NCBI GenBank assembly: GCA_043810515.1
Contig: JBDRNZ010000028.1
Coordinates: forward strand, 1 to 17,499
Origin: WJKQ01 sp043810515
Lineage (GTDB): Bacteria > Patescibacteriota > Gracilibacteria > UBA1369 > LOWO2-01-FULL-3
DNA: 17,499 bases
Direction of reading: 5' to 3'
The position numbers and the translations under genes were made by a program. Of the stretch, positions 4,799-12,293 are shown piece by piece. The notes under the pieces were generated by a model. The model saw nothing but the letters and a program-made list of their open reading frames with translations, was not told the DNA's origin and searched no databases. Within the stretch, counting starts at the first letter, position 1. Each line of letters begins with the position of its first letter.

Positions 4799-6796
4799 AT
4801 GGCGTTTAAGGCTAACTACGAATTTCTCTTTGTCGGAAAGGATGATAATAGTTTTCTTGAAAATTATTCGTATGATCTTTTTCAGGAGCATGGAGAGAAG
4901 AGCGGACAGATTTTTATAAATCTTGAAATTCAGAATAATCCTGTTGATGCGGAGGAGATAGGAAATGTGATATTTGAGACGATGCAGAAGGTTTTCTTTG
5001 AGGATGTCCAAAAAGATCCTTATGAAAGATTTGAGATGGCGCTGAAATCGGTTAATGGTATTCTTGGCGAATTTAAAGCCCAGAAGACGTCGGGATATAT
5101 TGGAAATCTTAATGTGGTTATTGCGGCGATTGTTTCCGATACTCTTTATTTAAGCCAAACCGGTGATGCGGAAGCTTATCTTGTTCGAAAAAGATATGTG
5201 AGTGTTGTGAGTGACGGTCTTTCCGAGGAAAATGAGGGGTCCGGCGATGTTTTTACAAATATAGCGAGTGGTTCTGTTGAAAATGGTGATTTTGTTCTTT
5301 TTTCTTCCACGCGTCTTCTGCGTTATATCAGCAAGACGGATCTTGCGAGATGCATAGGTCATGCTGATGTTGCTGAGACTCTTAATGAAATCAACGATAT
5401 AATTTCAACGGAAATTCTCGGAAAAATCAGTCTTACCGGTATTATGTTTGAGGAGGCTTCGCAGGATGATATTGAAGATCTCGAAGATTTGTCCGATAAC
5501 CGTACCCAGCCATTGCTAAAAACTTCCGAATCTTCAGGTTCAGCTTCAAAAGGAAATATAGCGGGCCGGTTTATGACGGCTATAAAAGGTTACAGGAGGA
5601 GAAAAGGCGAGGTTTTCCAGGCGCGTGGCGGTACGATGAAACGTGTTGGCGGGTGGTTTGGGAATTTCTGGAAAAGTCTTTTTAAGAGCGGTTTCGGTAA
5701 AAACAAGATTTTATTTTTGCTGGTTGTTGTAATAATTGCTTTGGCCGGTGGAATATGGATTGCAAAGAGCAATATGGCCCAGAAAGCAGAGCTGCAGCGT
5801 CTCGATGGAGTTTTAACCAGTGTGCAGGATAAAGTTGCGGAGGCTTCGACGAAAGGATCTTACGATAAAGAAACCGCAAAAACCATTCTTGATCAGGCTT
5901 ATACGGACGCCATGACTGTTCTTAATTCCGGATATTACAGAGATAAGGCTATTCTGGTTTTGGGTGATATTGAAAATACGCGCGATACTCTTGATAACGT
6001 GAAACGTGTTGATAATCCGACTGTTCTGGCTGATTTGAGCGCGAAGAGATCCGACGTAAACGCTTTGGGATTTGTGATGCTTAAAGACAGGCTTTTTGTG
6101 TTTGAATATAATGCTCTTTATGAACTTGTTCTTGATCAGGTCCAGGATCCTTTGACTATCGATGACGAGGAGACTGTTATTGCGGCTTCTGCTTTTGACG
6201 ACAGGAATTCTCTTGTTTTCCTGACGAAGTCGGGCAAGCTTATCGAATACCGCGATGGGACTATGTCTTTTATGGACACGGATGATGGAGCTTTTCATAA
6301 AGGGGCGGCAATCGCTTCGTGGAGCAACAGAGTCTATCTTCTTGATCCTGTGAGTAGTCAGGTATGGAAATACACCTTCAAAGGAACACGTGACACGTTT
6401 GGTAGCGCTGAGGCGTATTTTACGGCGGATGTTGATATTTCCAACGCTTTGGATTTGGCGATTGATTCCAACGTTTATGTTCTCGAGAGCAATGGCGATA
6501 TTTTGAAGTTTTACGGCGGTGTGCAGGCTGAATTTTATGTAAACAATGCGCCTTTTAATTCTTTCAAAACTCCAACTGTTATTTACACAAACGAAAAGCT
6601 TGATGATATCTACGTTCTTGATTCTCAGGAGTCCAGAGTTCTTGTGTTCAAAAAGGATTCCCTGGACGTGAACATTACATATGAGTCGCAGTATCTGATT
6701 GAGGGAGTGGGTGATCTGCGCGATATTTACGTGGATCCGGATTCAAGACAGCTCTATGTTCTTACCTCAAACAAGGTGCTTGAGGTGGATCTTTAG
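4799..6796 (+). CDS. Degenerate PP2C-like domain, membrane helix and beta-propeller protein
   Basis: The 665-residue protein has three parts. Residues about 5-220 resemble a PPM/PP2C Ser/Thr phosphatase fold (GNLNVVIAAIVSDTLYLSQTGDAEAYLVRK, near 105-132), including a GDAEAYL version of the GDSRAYL motif. Two Asp-bearing metal motifs of active enzymes (the DGxGG type and the N-terminal RxxNED type) are not visible, so it may be a pseudophosphatase or binding domain. A basic stretch (about 250-300) and one membrane helix (about 303-323) follow. Next comes a short helical region. Repeats such as DIYVLDSQESRVLVF, from about 390 to the end, look like a beta-propeller outside the membrane. I infer a transmembrane sensor or scaffold. 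The start is set by the promoter at 4743-4771. An ATG at 4736 would add 21 residues but lies upstream of it. Confidence 0.75.
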   Translation: MAFKANYEFLFVGKDDNSFLENYSYDLFQEHGEKSGQIFINLEIQNNPVDAEEIGNVIFETMQKVFFEDVQKDPYERFEMALKSVNGILGEFKAQKTSGYIGNLNVVIAAIVSDTLYLSQTGDAEAYLVRKRYVSVVSDGLSEENEGSGDVFTNIASGSVENGDFVLFSSTRLLRYISKTDLARCIGHADVAETLNEINDIISTEILGKISLTGIMFEEASQDDIEDLEDLSDNRTQPLLKTSESSGSASKGNIAGRFMTAIKGYRRRKGEVFQARGGTMKRVGGWFGNFWKSLFKSGFGKNKILFLLVVVIIALAGGIWIAKSNMAQKAELQRLDGVLTSVQDKVAEASTKGSYDKETAKTILDQAYTDAMTVLNSGYYRDKAILVLGDIENTRDTLDNVKRVDNPTVLADLSAKRSDVNALGFVMLKDRLFVFEYNALYELVLDQVQDPLTIDDEETVIAASAFDDRNSLVFLTKSGKLIEYRDGTMSFMDTDDGAFHKGAAIASWSNRVYLLDPVSSQVWKYTFKGTRDTFGSAEAYFTADVDISNALDLAIDSNVYVLESNGDILKFYGGVQAEFYVNNAPFNSFKTPTVIYTNEKLDDIYVLDSQESRVLVFKKDSLDVNITYESQYLIEGVGDLRDIYVDPDSRQLYVLTSNKVLEVDL

Positions 6797-6798
6797 GA

Positions 6799-7980
6799 TT
6801 ATTTTAATTTCAGAACCGACATAGTCTGTGTGGCTATCTGTTTTTCCTCGTCTGTCGGAATTACCAGAACTTTTACTTTGCTTTTTCCGTCCGAGATTAT
6901 GAGTTCGCTCTTTTCATTTTTCGCGGCATTTAATTTTACTCCCAGAAATCCGAGATATTCGCATGTTTTTTCCCTCACGTAAAACGCGTTTTCACCGATT
7001 CCCGCTGTGAAAACTATCGCGTCCGCGCCATTCATGCCTGCTGCGTATGAACCTATGTATTTCGCTATCTGATACGACAAAATCTCAATTGCGAACATGG
7101 ACGACTCATCTTTTTTGAGGCTTGCGGCGTATACGTCGCGCATGTCGGAGCTTATTTGCGATAGAGCTTTTAGTCCGGATTCGAAATTAAGCAGGTGAGT
7201 GATCTGGTCCGGTTTCATTTTCAATTCTTTTTGCAGATGAATGACGATGGCCGGATCTATTGAGCCTGATCTTGTTCCCATTATCAGTCCTTCAAGCGGA
7301 GTGAATCCCATGCTTGTGTCTACAGCTTTTCCGTTTATCGATGCGGTTATTGAAACGCCGTTGCCGATGTGGCATGAAATTATTTTGGCGGATTTTCTTT
7401 TCAGAAGTTTTATTGTTTCGTTTACTATGTATTGATGGCTGATTCCGTGAAATCCGTACCTGCGGATTTTATGTTTTTCGTAATATTCATGCGGAAGTCC
7501 GTAGAGATAGGCCTTTTGCGGCATTGTCTGAAAAAACGCTGTGTCGAATATAGCGGCTTGTTTTGCTTTTGGAAGCAGTTTTTTGCAGGCTTTTATGGCT
7601 TCAATATTTGCCGGGTTATGAAGGGGCGCGAGCGGGGAAATTTTTTCCAGCTCTTTAATTACTTTTGCGTCGATTTTTACCGGGGCGGTGTATTTTTCTT
7701 CTCCGTGGACCACGCGGTGTCCGACCGCTTTTATTTCCGTATATTTTTCAATTATTTTTATTTTTGTTAGATGCTGAAGTAGTAATTTTATTCCTTCAGA
7801 GTGATTTTTTACCGGCAGATGTAGACCGAGATTTTTTTCGTCCGATTTTAACGTGAAGCGGCAGCGTTTCAGGCCGATTCCGTCAATGTGTACCCGTGCA
7901 AGCGGGCGGTGGTCTTTTCCCGACTGAAAAAGTTTTGATCTTATAGATGATGAGCCTGCGTTGATTACAAGAATTTTCAT
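6799..7980 (-). CDS. ackA: Acetate kinase
   Basis: The 393-residue protein interconverts acetyl phosphate plus ADP with acetate plus ATP. Family motifs are present: VINAGSSSI (5-13), GHRVVHG (87-93), HNP (121-123), the catalytic Asp in IFDTAFF (146), GFHGISHQY, HIGNG (204-208), GTRSG (235-239) and AGIGEN near the end. Length is normal. It is the last gene of the pta operon and starts 12 bases after the EF-Tu-like gene. It converges with the PP2C-like gene, with only two bases between the stop codons and no terminator between them. Confidence 0.97.
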   Translation of the reverse strand: MKILVINAGSSSIRSKLFQSGKDHRPLARVHIDGIGLKRCRFTLKSDEKNLGLHLPVKNHSEGIKLLLQHLTKIKIIEKYTEIKAVGHRVVHGEEKYTAPVKIDAKVIKELEKISPLAPLHNPANIEAIKACKKLLPKAKQAAIFDTAFFQTMPQKAYLYGLPHEYYEKHKIRRYGFHGISHQYIVNETIKLLKRKSAKIISCHIGNGVSITASINGKAVDTSMGFTPLEGLIMGTRSGSIDPAIVIHLQKELKMKPDQITHLLNFESGLKALSQISSDMRDVYAASLKKDESSMFAIEILSYQIAKYIGSYAAGMNGADAIVFTAGIGENAFYVREKTCEYLGFLGVKLNAAKNEKSELIISDGKSKVKVLVIPTDEEKQIATQTMSVLKLK

Positions 7981-7992
7981 ACGCGATTTGGA

Positions 7993-8430
7993 TTAAATTA
8001 CTTTATATACTAACGTGCCTACGGTTGGCTTTATTGAAACTTTTATTCCTATGTCGCTTCCGGAGTGGGCGAGCGATACGTCTTTTCTGTTTATCTGCAT
8101 TGATTCGACGGTTTGTTCAAAAAGTCCGTTATCTTTTTCGAAAATTATTCTGTCGCCGTTACGGATGGGGCTTGTGACTTTTATTACCGCGACTTCTATT
8201 GCTTCAAAATAGCCGTCGCATGTTCCGCAGACTTTCATTTCGCGGACTTCGTTTAATGACACCGATTGTATCGGTGGCTCAAAAGGTGTCGGTTGCGGCG
8301 CAAACCTGAGCGTGCTGACTTTTCTTGGAGATGCACGGCGGGTGCGGGTTGGGCGGGTTTTTCTTGCTTTTGCCGCCAGGCTTCTTTTCCTCTGATACGC
8401 GGGAATGTTTAGTGTGTTTGGTTCTTCCAT
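7993..8430 (-). CDS. Small EF-Tu domain II-like beta-barrel protein with basic N-terminal tail
   Basis: The 145-residue protein has a low-complexity, Arg/Lys/Pro-rich N-terminal half (about 1-55). A C-terminal beta-barrel of about 80 residues follows (CGTCDGYFEAIEVAVIKVT, NGDRIIF, FEQTVESMQI, DIGIKV, VGTLVYKV). That pattern matches the stand-alone 'translation elongation factor-like' proteins, which resemble domain II of EF-Tu/IF-2 and the C-terminal domain of U32 peptidases. It has no GTPase domain and its function is unknown. The ATG at 8430, 7 bases after the pta stop, is preferred over one at 8478 that overlaps pta by 41 bases. Its place between pta and ackA is unusual. The basic tail suggests RNA or ribosome binding. 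Confidence 0.75.
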   Translation of the reverse strand: MEEPNTLNIPAYQRKRSLAAKARKTRPTRTRRASPRKVSTLRFAPQPTPFEPPIQSVSLNEVREMKVCGTCDGYFEAIEVAVIKVTSPIRNGDRIIFEKDNGLFEQTVESMQINRKDVSLAHSGSDIGIKVSIKPTVGTLVYKVI

Positions 8431-8437
8431 AGTTTGT

Positions 8438-9424
8438 TTAGTCAACTTCACATTCACAGGCTGTGAATGCTGCTGCATTTACTATATCTTTATAATTGCA
8501 ACCTCTTGAGAGGTCGTTTATCGGTTTTTTTAGTCCCTGAAGAAACGGTCCTATCGCTGTTGCCCTTGCCAGTCTTTCAACGAGCTTGTATCCAATGTTC
8601 GCGGATTCCAGATTTGGAAATATCAATATATTTGCATCTCCTTTGATGGGGGAGTCGGGACATTTTCTTTTTGCGACTTCCGGAACTAGGGCCGCGTCCA
8701 CCTGAAGTTCCCCGTCAACTGTAAGGTCCGGCATCTTGTTTTTTATTAAACCGACGGCTTCTCTGATTTTGTCTGCCGACGTATTTTTGACGGAGCTTTT
8801 CGTGGAAAATGACAGGAGCGCGATTTTCGGAGTTATTCCGAATTTTTTTGCCGTCTGTGCCGTGTCCATGGCTATATCGGCCAGGTCATGCGAGTTCGGA
8901 TCTATTGTTATTGCGGTGTCAGCGAAAAGTAGAAGTCTTTTTTCGAGAACCATGAAATATATTCCCGAGGCTTTGTGAAAAGCTTCTTTTGTTTTTATTA
9001 TTTGAAGAGCGGGTCTGATGGAATCGGCTGTTTCGTGCGCTGCTCCGGTTATCATTCCGTCTGCGCTGTTCGTATATACCATCATTGTTCCAAAATAATT
9101 TTCGTCTTTCAGGAGTTTTTTTGACTGGGCTAGGGTAAGGCCTTTTTCCTCTCTTAATTCAAAAAGAGTTTTTGCGTATGGAACTGAAAGTTTTGAGGTG
9201 AGCGGGTCTATTATTTTGATTTTTTTCCAGTCAATCTTCAGTTTCAGCTTTTTTGCTTTTTCTTTTATTTTTCGAGGCGGGCCGAGAAGAATGATATCAG
9301 CGATCTTTTTTTTCATGATTTTCTCTGTGGCCCGAAGCACTCTTTCGTCGAGGCCTTCAGTGAAAACTATGCGTTTATGTGAATTTCGCGCGCGCCGGCG
9401 GATGGTTTTTATGAATGAGTGCAT
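8438..9424 (-). CDS. pta: Phosphate acetyltransferase
   Basis: The 328-residue protein converts acetyl-CoA and phosphate to acetyl phosphate and CoA, feeding ackA. Length fits the short class I form without the N-terminal regulatory domains of long Pta. Visible signatures are GMITGAAHETADSIRPALQI, ALLSFSTKSS, VDGELQVDAALVPEVA and ILIFPNLESANIGYKLVERLA followed by the GPFLQGL region. With AckA it makes one ATP per acetyl-CoA. A phosphate butyryltransferase is possible in principle, but pairing with ackA favours acetyl. The gene is led by a palindrome-bearing promoter at 9441-9460. No Shine-Dalgarno sequence is seen. Confidence 0.95.
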   Translation of the reverse strand: MHSFIKTIRRRARNSHKRIVFTEGLDERVLRATEKIMKKKIADIILLGPPRKIKEKAKKLKLKIDWKKIKIIDPLTSKLSVPYAKTLFELREEKGLTLAQSKKLLKDENYFGTMMVYTNSADGMITGAAHETADSIRPALQIIKTKEAFHKASGIYFMVLEKRLLLFADTAITIDPNSHDLADIAMDTAQTAKKFGITPKIALLSFSTKSSVKNTSADKIREAVGLIKNKMPDLTVDGELQVDAALVPEVAKRKCPDSPIKGDANILIFPNLESANIGYKLVERLARATAIGPFLQGLKKPINDLSRGCNYKDIVNAAAFTACECEVD

Positions 9425-9440
9425 GTGAAAGAATGAGTAC

Positions 9441-9460
9441 TATGACTGATTATAGTCATA
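9441..9460 (-). promoter_or_regulatory. Putative pta promoter with an overlapping operator palindrome
   Basis: A perfect inverted repeat TATGACT-N6-AGTCATA covers 9441-9460. On the minus strand its centre holds a perfect TATAAT (9449-9454), with only a weak -35 (TTCATT) 17 bases upstream. A start near 9442 would leave an 18-base leader before pta. A dyad over a -10 box is the usual layout of a repressor site. It is not a terminator, since no T run follows on either side. Which regulator binds cannot be told from this window. Confidence 0.5.
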
Positions 9461-9483
9461 ATAGCGGAAAAAATGAAGAGGGC

Positions 9484-10164
9484 TTAAACATGTCCTTTTT
9501 TTATGAGATTTCTGAGGCTTTGGCGGGTGATGATTTTTCCGATTTTCAGATAGCCCAGAGGTTTTGAAAAATTTTTAATTTTGTTTTTTTTGATCGCGGA
9601 TATGACGGAATGTATGTTTGGTTTGCAGTCCAGCATCGTGTATGCAAGATCGAGATCTTTCAGGCAGTGGCAGTCCGCGGACGCAATAACCGGTTTTCTC
9701 CATCTTTTCGCGACGGCTTCGGCTTCTTTATTGTAGTTTTTGGTTTTTGTGTAGCAGAAGCAGTATTCTATCGCGTCAAAAATATCCATATTTTCTATCA
9801 GGGCTTTTTTGAGCGAATGTTTTGAAGGGAAAAACGGATGAGGGGCTATTATCAGACATTCTTTATGGGTGTTTTTGTAATTCCTGAGATCGGAAAAAGT
9901 TTTTACTTTCTGAATATCTTTGCCGACGTTTATCGCGAGGACGTGTTTTTTGCCTATGCTAAGCTCGATGCCCGGAATAAGGAGTATGTTTTTCTTTTGC
10001 GCGTATTTTTTTAGATTGGGCGAGAAAACCACTTTATGGTGGCATGTTATCGCGAGGACGTTGTAGTTCAGTTTTGCGGCTTGTGAGATTAAGTCCTTTT
10101 CCGTGTGCGGGATGTAATCCAAAAGGTCACCTGCGCTGTGGGTGTGGAACTGACATTTCAGCAT
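9484..10164 (-). CDS. PHP-family metal-dependent phosphoesterase
   Basis: The 226-residue protein carries the PHP metal-site motifs in order: HTHSAGD (His7, His9, Asp13), CHHK (His42/43), IPGIELS (Glu67), APHP (His109) and SADCH (Asp164, His166). These bind two or three metal ions that hydrolyse phosphoester bonds. Family members include PolX/DnaE PHP domains, histidinol phosphatase and YciV/RNase AM-type nucleases. The substrate cannot be named from sequence. It is shorter than typical YciV. It starts 8 bases after the lipoprotein gene and is last in the gltX operon. Confidence 0.85.
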   Translation of the reverse strand: MLKCQFHTHSAGDLLDYIPHTEKDLISQAAKLNYNVLAITCHHKVVFSPNLKKYAQKKNILLIPGIELSIGKKHVLAINVGKDIQKVKTFSDLRNYKNTHKECLIIAPHPFFPSKHSLKKALIENMDIFDAIEYCFCYTKTKNYNKEAEAVAKRWRKPVIASADCHCLKDLDLAYTMLDCKPNIHSVISAIKKNKIKNFSKPLGYLKIGKIITRQSLRNLIKKGHV

Positions 10165-10172
10165 ATTGATTT

Positions 10173-10400
10173 TTAGTCTGCTATTTCTTTTATGGCGGCA
10201 GTAGCATCTTTTATTTTGCCGGCTGCGTTTTTTACGTCATTCACGGTTTCGTTGAGCTTATCTTTTGCTTTTTGCGCGTCTTCTATTACGTTTTGGGTTT
10301 CCTCTTTTATGTTTTCGTAGGATTTTTCGAGTTCGCTTCTACAGCCCGTAAGATTCAGGAGGATTATTGCTGCAAACAGTACTGTTAGTGTGCTTTTCAT
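10173..10400 (-). CDS. Small helical lipoprotein
   Basis: The 75-residue protein has a lipoprotein signal peptide ending in the lipobox LTGC, so Cys20 should be lipidated. The mature 55 residues are Lys/Glu/Ala-rich, with heptad-like repeats (EKSYENIKEETQNVIEDAQKA), suggesting one long helix or coiled coil. The family is unknown. A periplasmic or wall-spacer role like that of Lpp is possible but not shown. Its ATG overlaps the TGA of the zinc-ribbon gene by four bases (ATGA). Confidence 0.8.
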   Translation of the reverse strand: MKSTLTVLFAAIILLNLTGCRSELEKSYENIKEETQNVIEDAQKAKDKLNETVNDVKNAAGKIKDATAAIKEIAD

Positions 10401-10720
10401 TTGTGCTCGTTGAAGATCTTTTTAAAATTTCCGTCAAAAGTTTCAAGAAAGTTTTTTGTGTCCAGGATGTCATTTTCCGAAATTGCGTTGTGTTGTCTTG
10501 AAATTCGTATTTTTTCTTTTTGAACCTCCGGTTTCGGATCAAAATAAATATTTACGATTGAAAGGCTTTTGCATTTGGCGCACCTGATTTCAAAAAGCGC
10601 TTCGAGTTTTGTTGTTGCTATTATATGAATGTTTTCGAGGTTGTATTTTACTTTGCACTGAGGGCACGAGCATGTCCTCATGATGTGTTTTATCGCGCTT
10701 TGTATTTCTTTGAGATTCAT
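10397..10720 (-). CDS. Zinc-ribbon hypothetical protein
   Basis: The 107-residue protein has two Cys pairs, CPQC (19-22) and CAKC (47-50), separated by 24 residues. This matches a zinc ribbon with beta strands between the knuckles. The remaining 55 residues are charged and probably helical. No family is recognised. It overlaps the gltX stop by four bases (ATGA) and the next gene in the same way, so translation of the three is probably coupled. A nucleic-acid-binding role is possible, but only by analogy. Confidence 0.75.
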   Translation of the reverse strand: MNLKEIQSAIKHIMRTCSCPQCKVKYNLENIHIIATTKLEALFEIRCAKCKSLSIVNIYFDPKPEVQKEKIRISRQHNAISENDILDTKNFLETFDGNFKKIFNEHK

Positions 10721-12210
10721 AATTTTTTTAGTGCGTTATTGATTCTTTTTATTGTTTCGTCTTTTCCGAGTGTCCATGCGATTTCGAATACTCCGGGTGA
10801 GAATTCCAGGCCGCTCAAGGCTGCTCTCAGAGGCCAGAAAACCTGTCCGTTTTTTACGGCAAGGTTTTGAACGGTTTTCACGAGGGTCTGTTTCAGATTT
10901 TCCTCTGTCCAGTCCTGTAAATTTTTAAGATCTTCTTTTGCCGCTTCAAGCGACTTTTTTGCCTGATTAAAGTCTACCTTCATTTTTTCGTGTGTCAACA
11001 ATTCCTTGTTGTAATCCGGCTGAGTGAAGTAGAAATTTATGTTTTCCTCTGCGGACGAGGGATCTTTTAGAATTTTTTCTTCTATTGTTGCGAGGGCTTT
11101 TAAGAGTTTTTCGTTGTCTTCTTTTTTTGTTTTTGCGGAAAGATGCTCTTTGCACATGTCGTAGAGTTTTTCAGCTTTCTGAAGCGGTGTGAGGGTTGAT
11201 GTTTCTTCTTCGAATTTCTGTTTTCGCCATCGCCAGTTGTACCAGTCGAGTTTTTCAATGTTGAATATTGCGCCGGCTTTATGTGCTTTTTCAAGATCAA
11301 ATACATTCTCGAGTTCCTTTAGGGTGAATATTTCTTTTTCTTCCCCGCCTCCCGGATTCCAGCCCAAAAATGCCACAAAGTTTATGATTGCCTCTCTGAG
11401 GTATCCTTCATTTATGTATTCCTCAACCGCGACGTGTCCCTGTCTTTTTGAAAGTTTTGTTTTGTCTTCGTTCAAAAGAAGCGGAAGATGTGCGAATTGC
11501 GGTGCTTCCCAGCCAAACGCTCTGTAAAGCATGACGTGTTTCGGTGTTGACGGTAGCCATTCTTCGCCGCGAATCACGTGTGTTATTTCCATAAGATGGT
11601 CGTCTACCACATTTGCGAGATGATATGTCGGGAAGCCATCTGATTTTACAAGTACCTGATCGTCGATTGTTTTTCCGTCAAACTGGACGTTTCCGCGGAT
11701 AATGTCTTTGAATTTTATGGTTTCGTATGGAATTTTCTGGCGGATTACAAACTTTTCGCCGTTTTCCATTCTGGTTTTTATTTCGGATTCCGGAAGGTCG
11801 GCACATTTTCTGTCATACATGGGGGCTTCGCCGCGCTCCGTCTGTTTTTTTCTCATCTCATCGAGTCGTTCTTTTGTGCAGAAACATCTGTAAGCATGGC
11901 CTTTTTCGAGAAGGCGGTCCCAGTGTTCTTTGTAGATATTTCTTCTAAGGGATTGAGTGTAAGGACCAAAACTTCCTTTGTCTTTTCCTTCTATTGTTGG
12001 TCCTTCGTCATATTCCAAACCAATCCATTCAAGTGTTTTTATAAGGTTTTCGACTGCTCCCTCCACGTATCTTTCCTGATCTGTGTCCTCAATTCTCAAA
12101 ACAAATTTCCCTTTGTTTTTTTTCGCAAAAAGGTAGCAGTAGAGCGCTGTTCTAAGCCCTCCCACATGCAGATATCCGGTCGGTGATGGTGCGAAGCGTG
12201 TTTTAATCAT
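10717..12210 (-). CDS. gltX: Glutamyl-tRNA synthetase
   Basis: The 497-residue class I synthetase charges tRNA-Glu with glutamate, and perhaps also tRNA-Gln if a GatCAB amidotransferase is present. Motifs are the HIGH-type site in RFAPSPTGYLHVGGLRTALY (HVGG at 15-18), FVLRIEDTDQERY, a cysteine site (CFCTKERLDE) and the KMSKS-type KLSKRQG. The C-terminal anticodon-binding region is present and length is typical. It leads the operon. Its promoter (12219-12247) would start transcription within about two bases of the ATG, so the mRNA may be leaderless. Confidence 0.97.
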   Translation of the reverse strand: MIKTRFAPSPTGYLHVGGLRTALYCYLFAKKNKGKFVLRIEDTDQERYVEGAVENLIKTLEWIGLEYDEGPTIEGKDKGSFGPYTQSLRRNIYKEHWDRLLEKGHAYRCFCTKERLDEMRKKQTERGEAPMYDRKCADLPESEIKTRMENGEKFVIRQKIPYETIKFKDIIRGNVQFDGKTIDDQVLVKSDGFPTYHLANVVDDHLMEITHVIRGEEWLPSTPKHVMLYRAFGWEAPQFAHLPLLLNEDKTKLSKRQGHVAVEEYINEGYLREAIINFVAFLGWNPGGGEEKEIFTLKELENVFDLEKAHKAGAIFNIEKLDWYNWRWRKQKFEEETSTLTPLQKAEKLYDMCKEHLSAKTKKEDNEKLLKALATIEEKILKDPSSAEENINFYFTQPDYNKELLTHEKMKVDFNQAKKSLEAAKEDLKNLQDWTEENLKQTLVKTVQNLAVKNGQVFWPLRAALSGLEFSPGVFEIAWTLGKDETIKRINNALKKL

Positions 12211-12218
12211 ACCGTGGA

Positions 12219-12247
12219 AGTATAGCGGATGTGACTTTTTCTGGCAA
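12219..12247 (-). promoter_or_regulatory. gltX promoter, giving a near-leaderless transcript
   Basis: On the minus strand, TTGCCA (12242-12247) is 17 bases from TATACT (12219-12224), both five-of-six matches. Only eight bases separate the -10 box from the gltX ATG at 12210, so the 5' end would fall 0-2 bases before the start codon. Confidence 0.6.
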
Positions 12248-12269
12248 AAAAACGTTGATCTGGTATTAT
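12241..12269 (+). promoter_or_regulatory. ftsK promoter, overlapping the gltX -35 box
   Basis: CTGGCA (12241-12246) is a four-of-six -35 box, 17 bases from TATTAT (12264-12269). A TG one base upstream of the -10 gives an extended element. The start near 12276 leaves an 18-base leader to the ATG at 12294. The -35 box occupies almost the same bases as the divergent gltX -35. Confidence 0.5.
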
Positions 12270-12293
12270 TTGGGGGATATAGCTTTACGTTTT

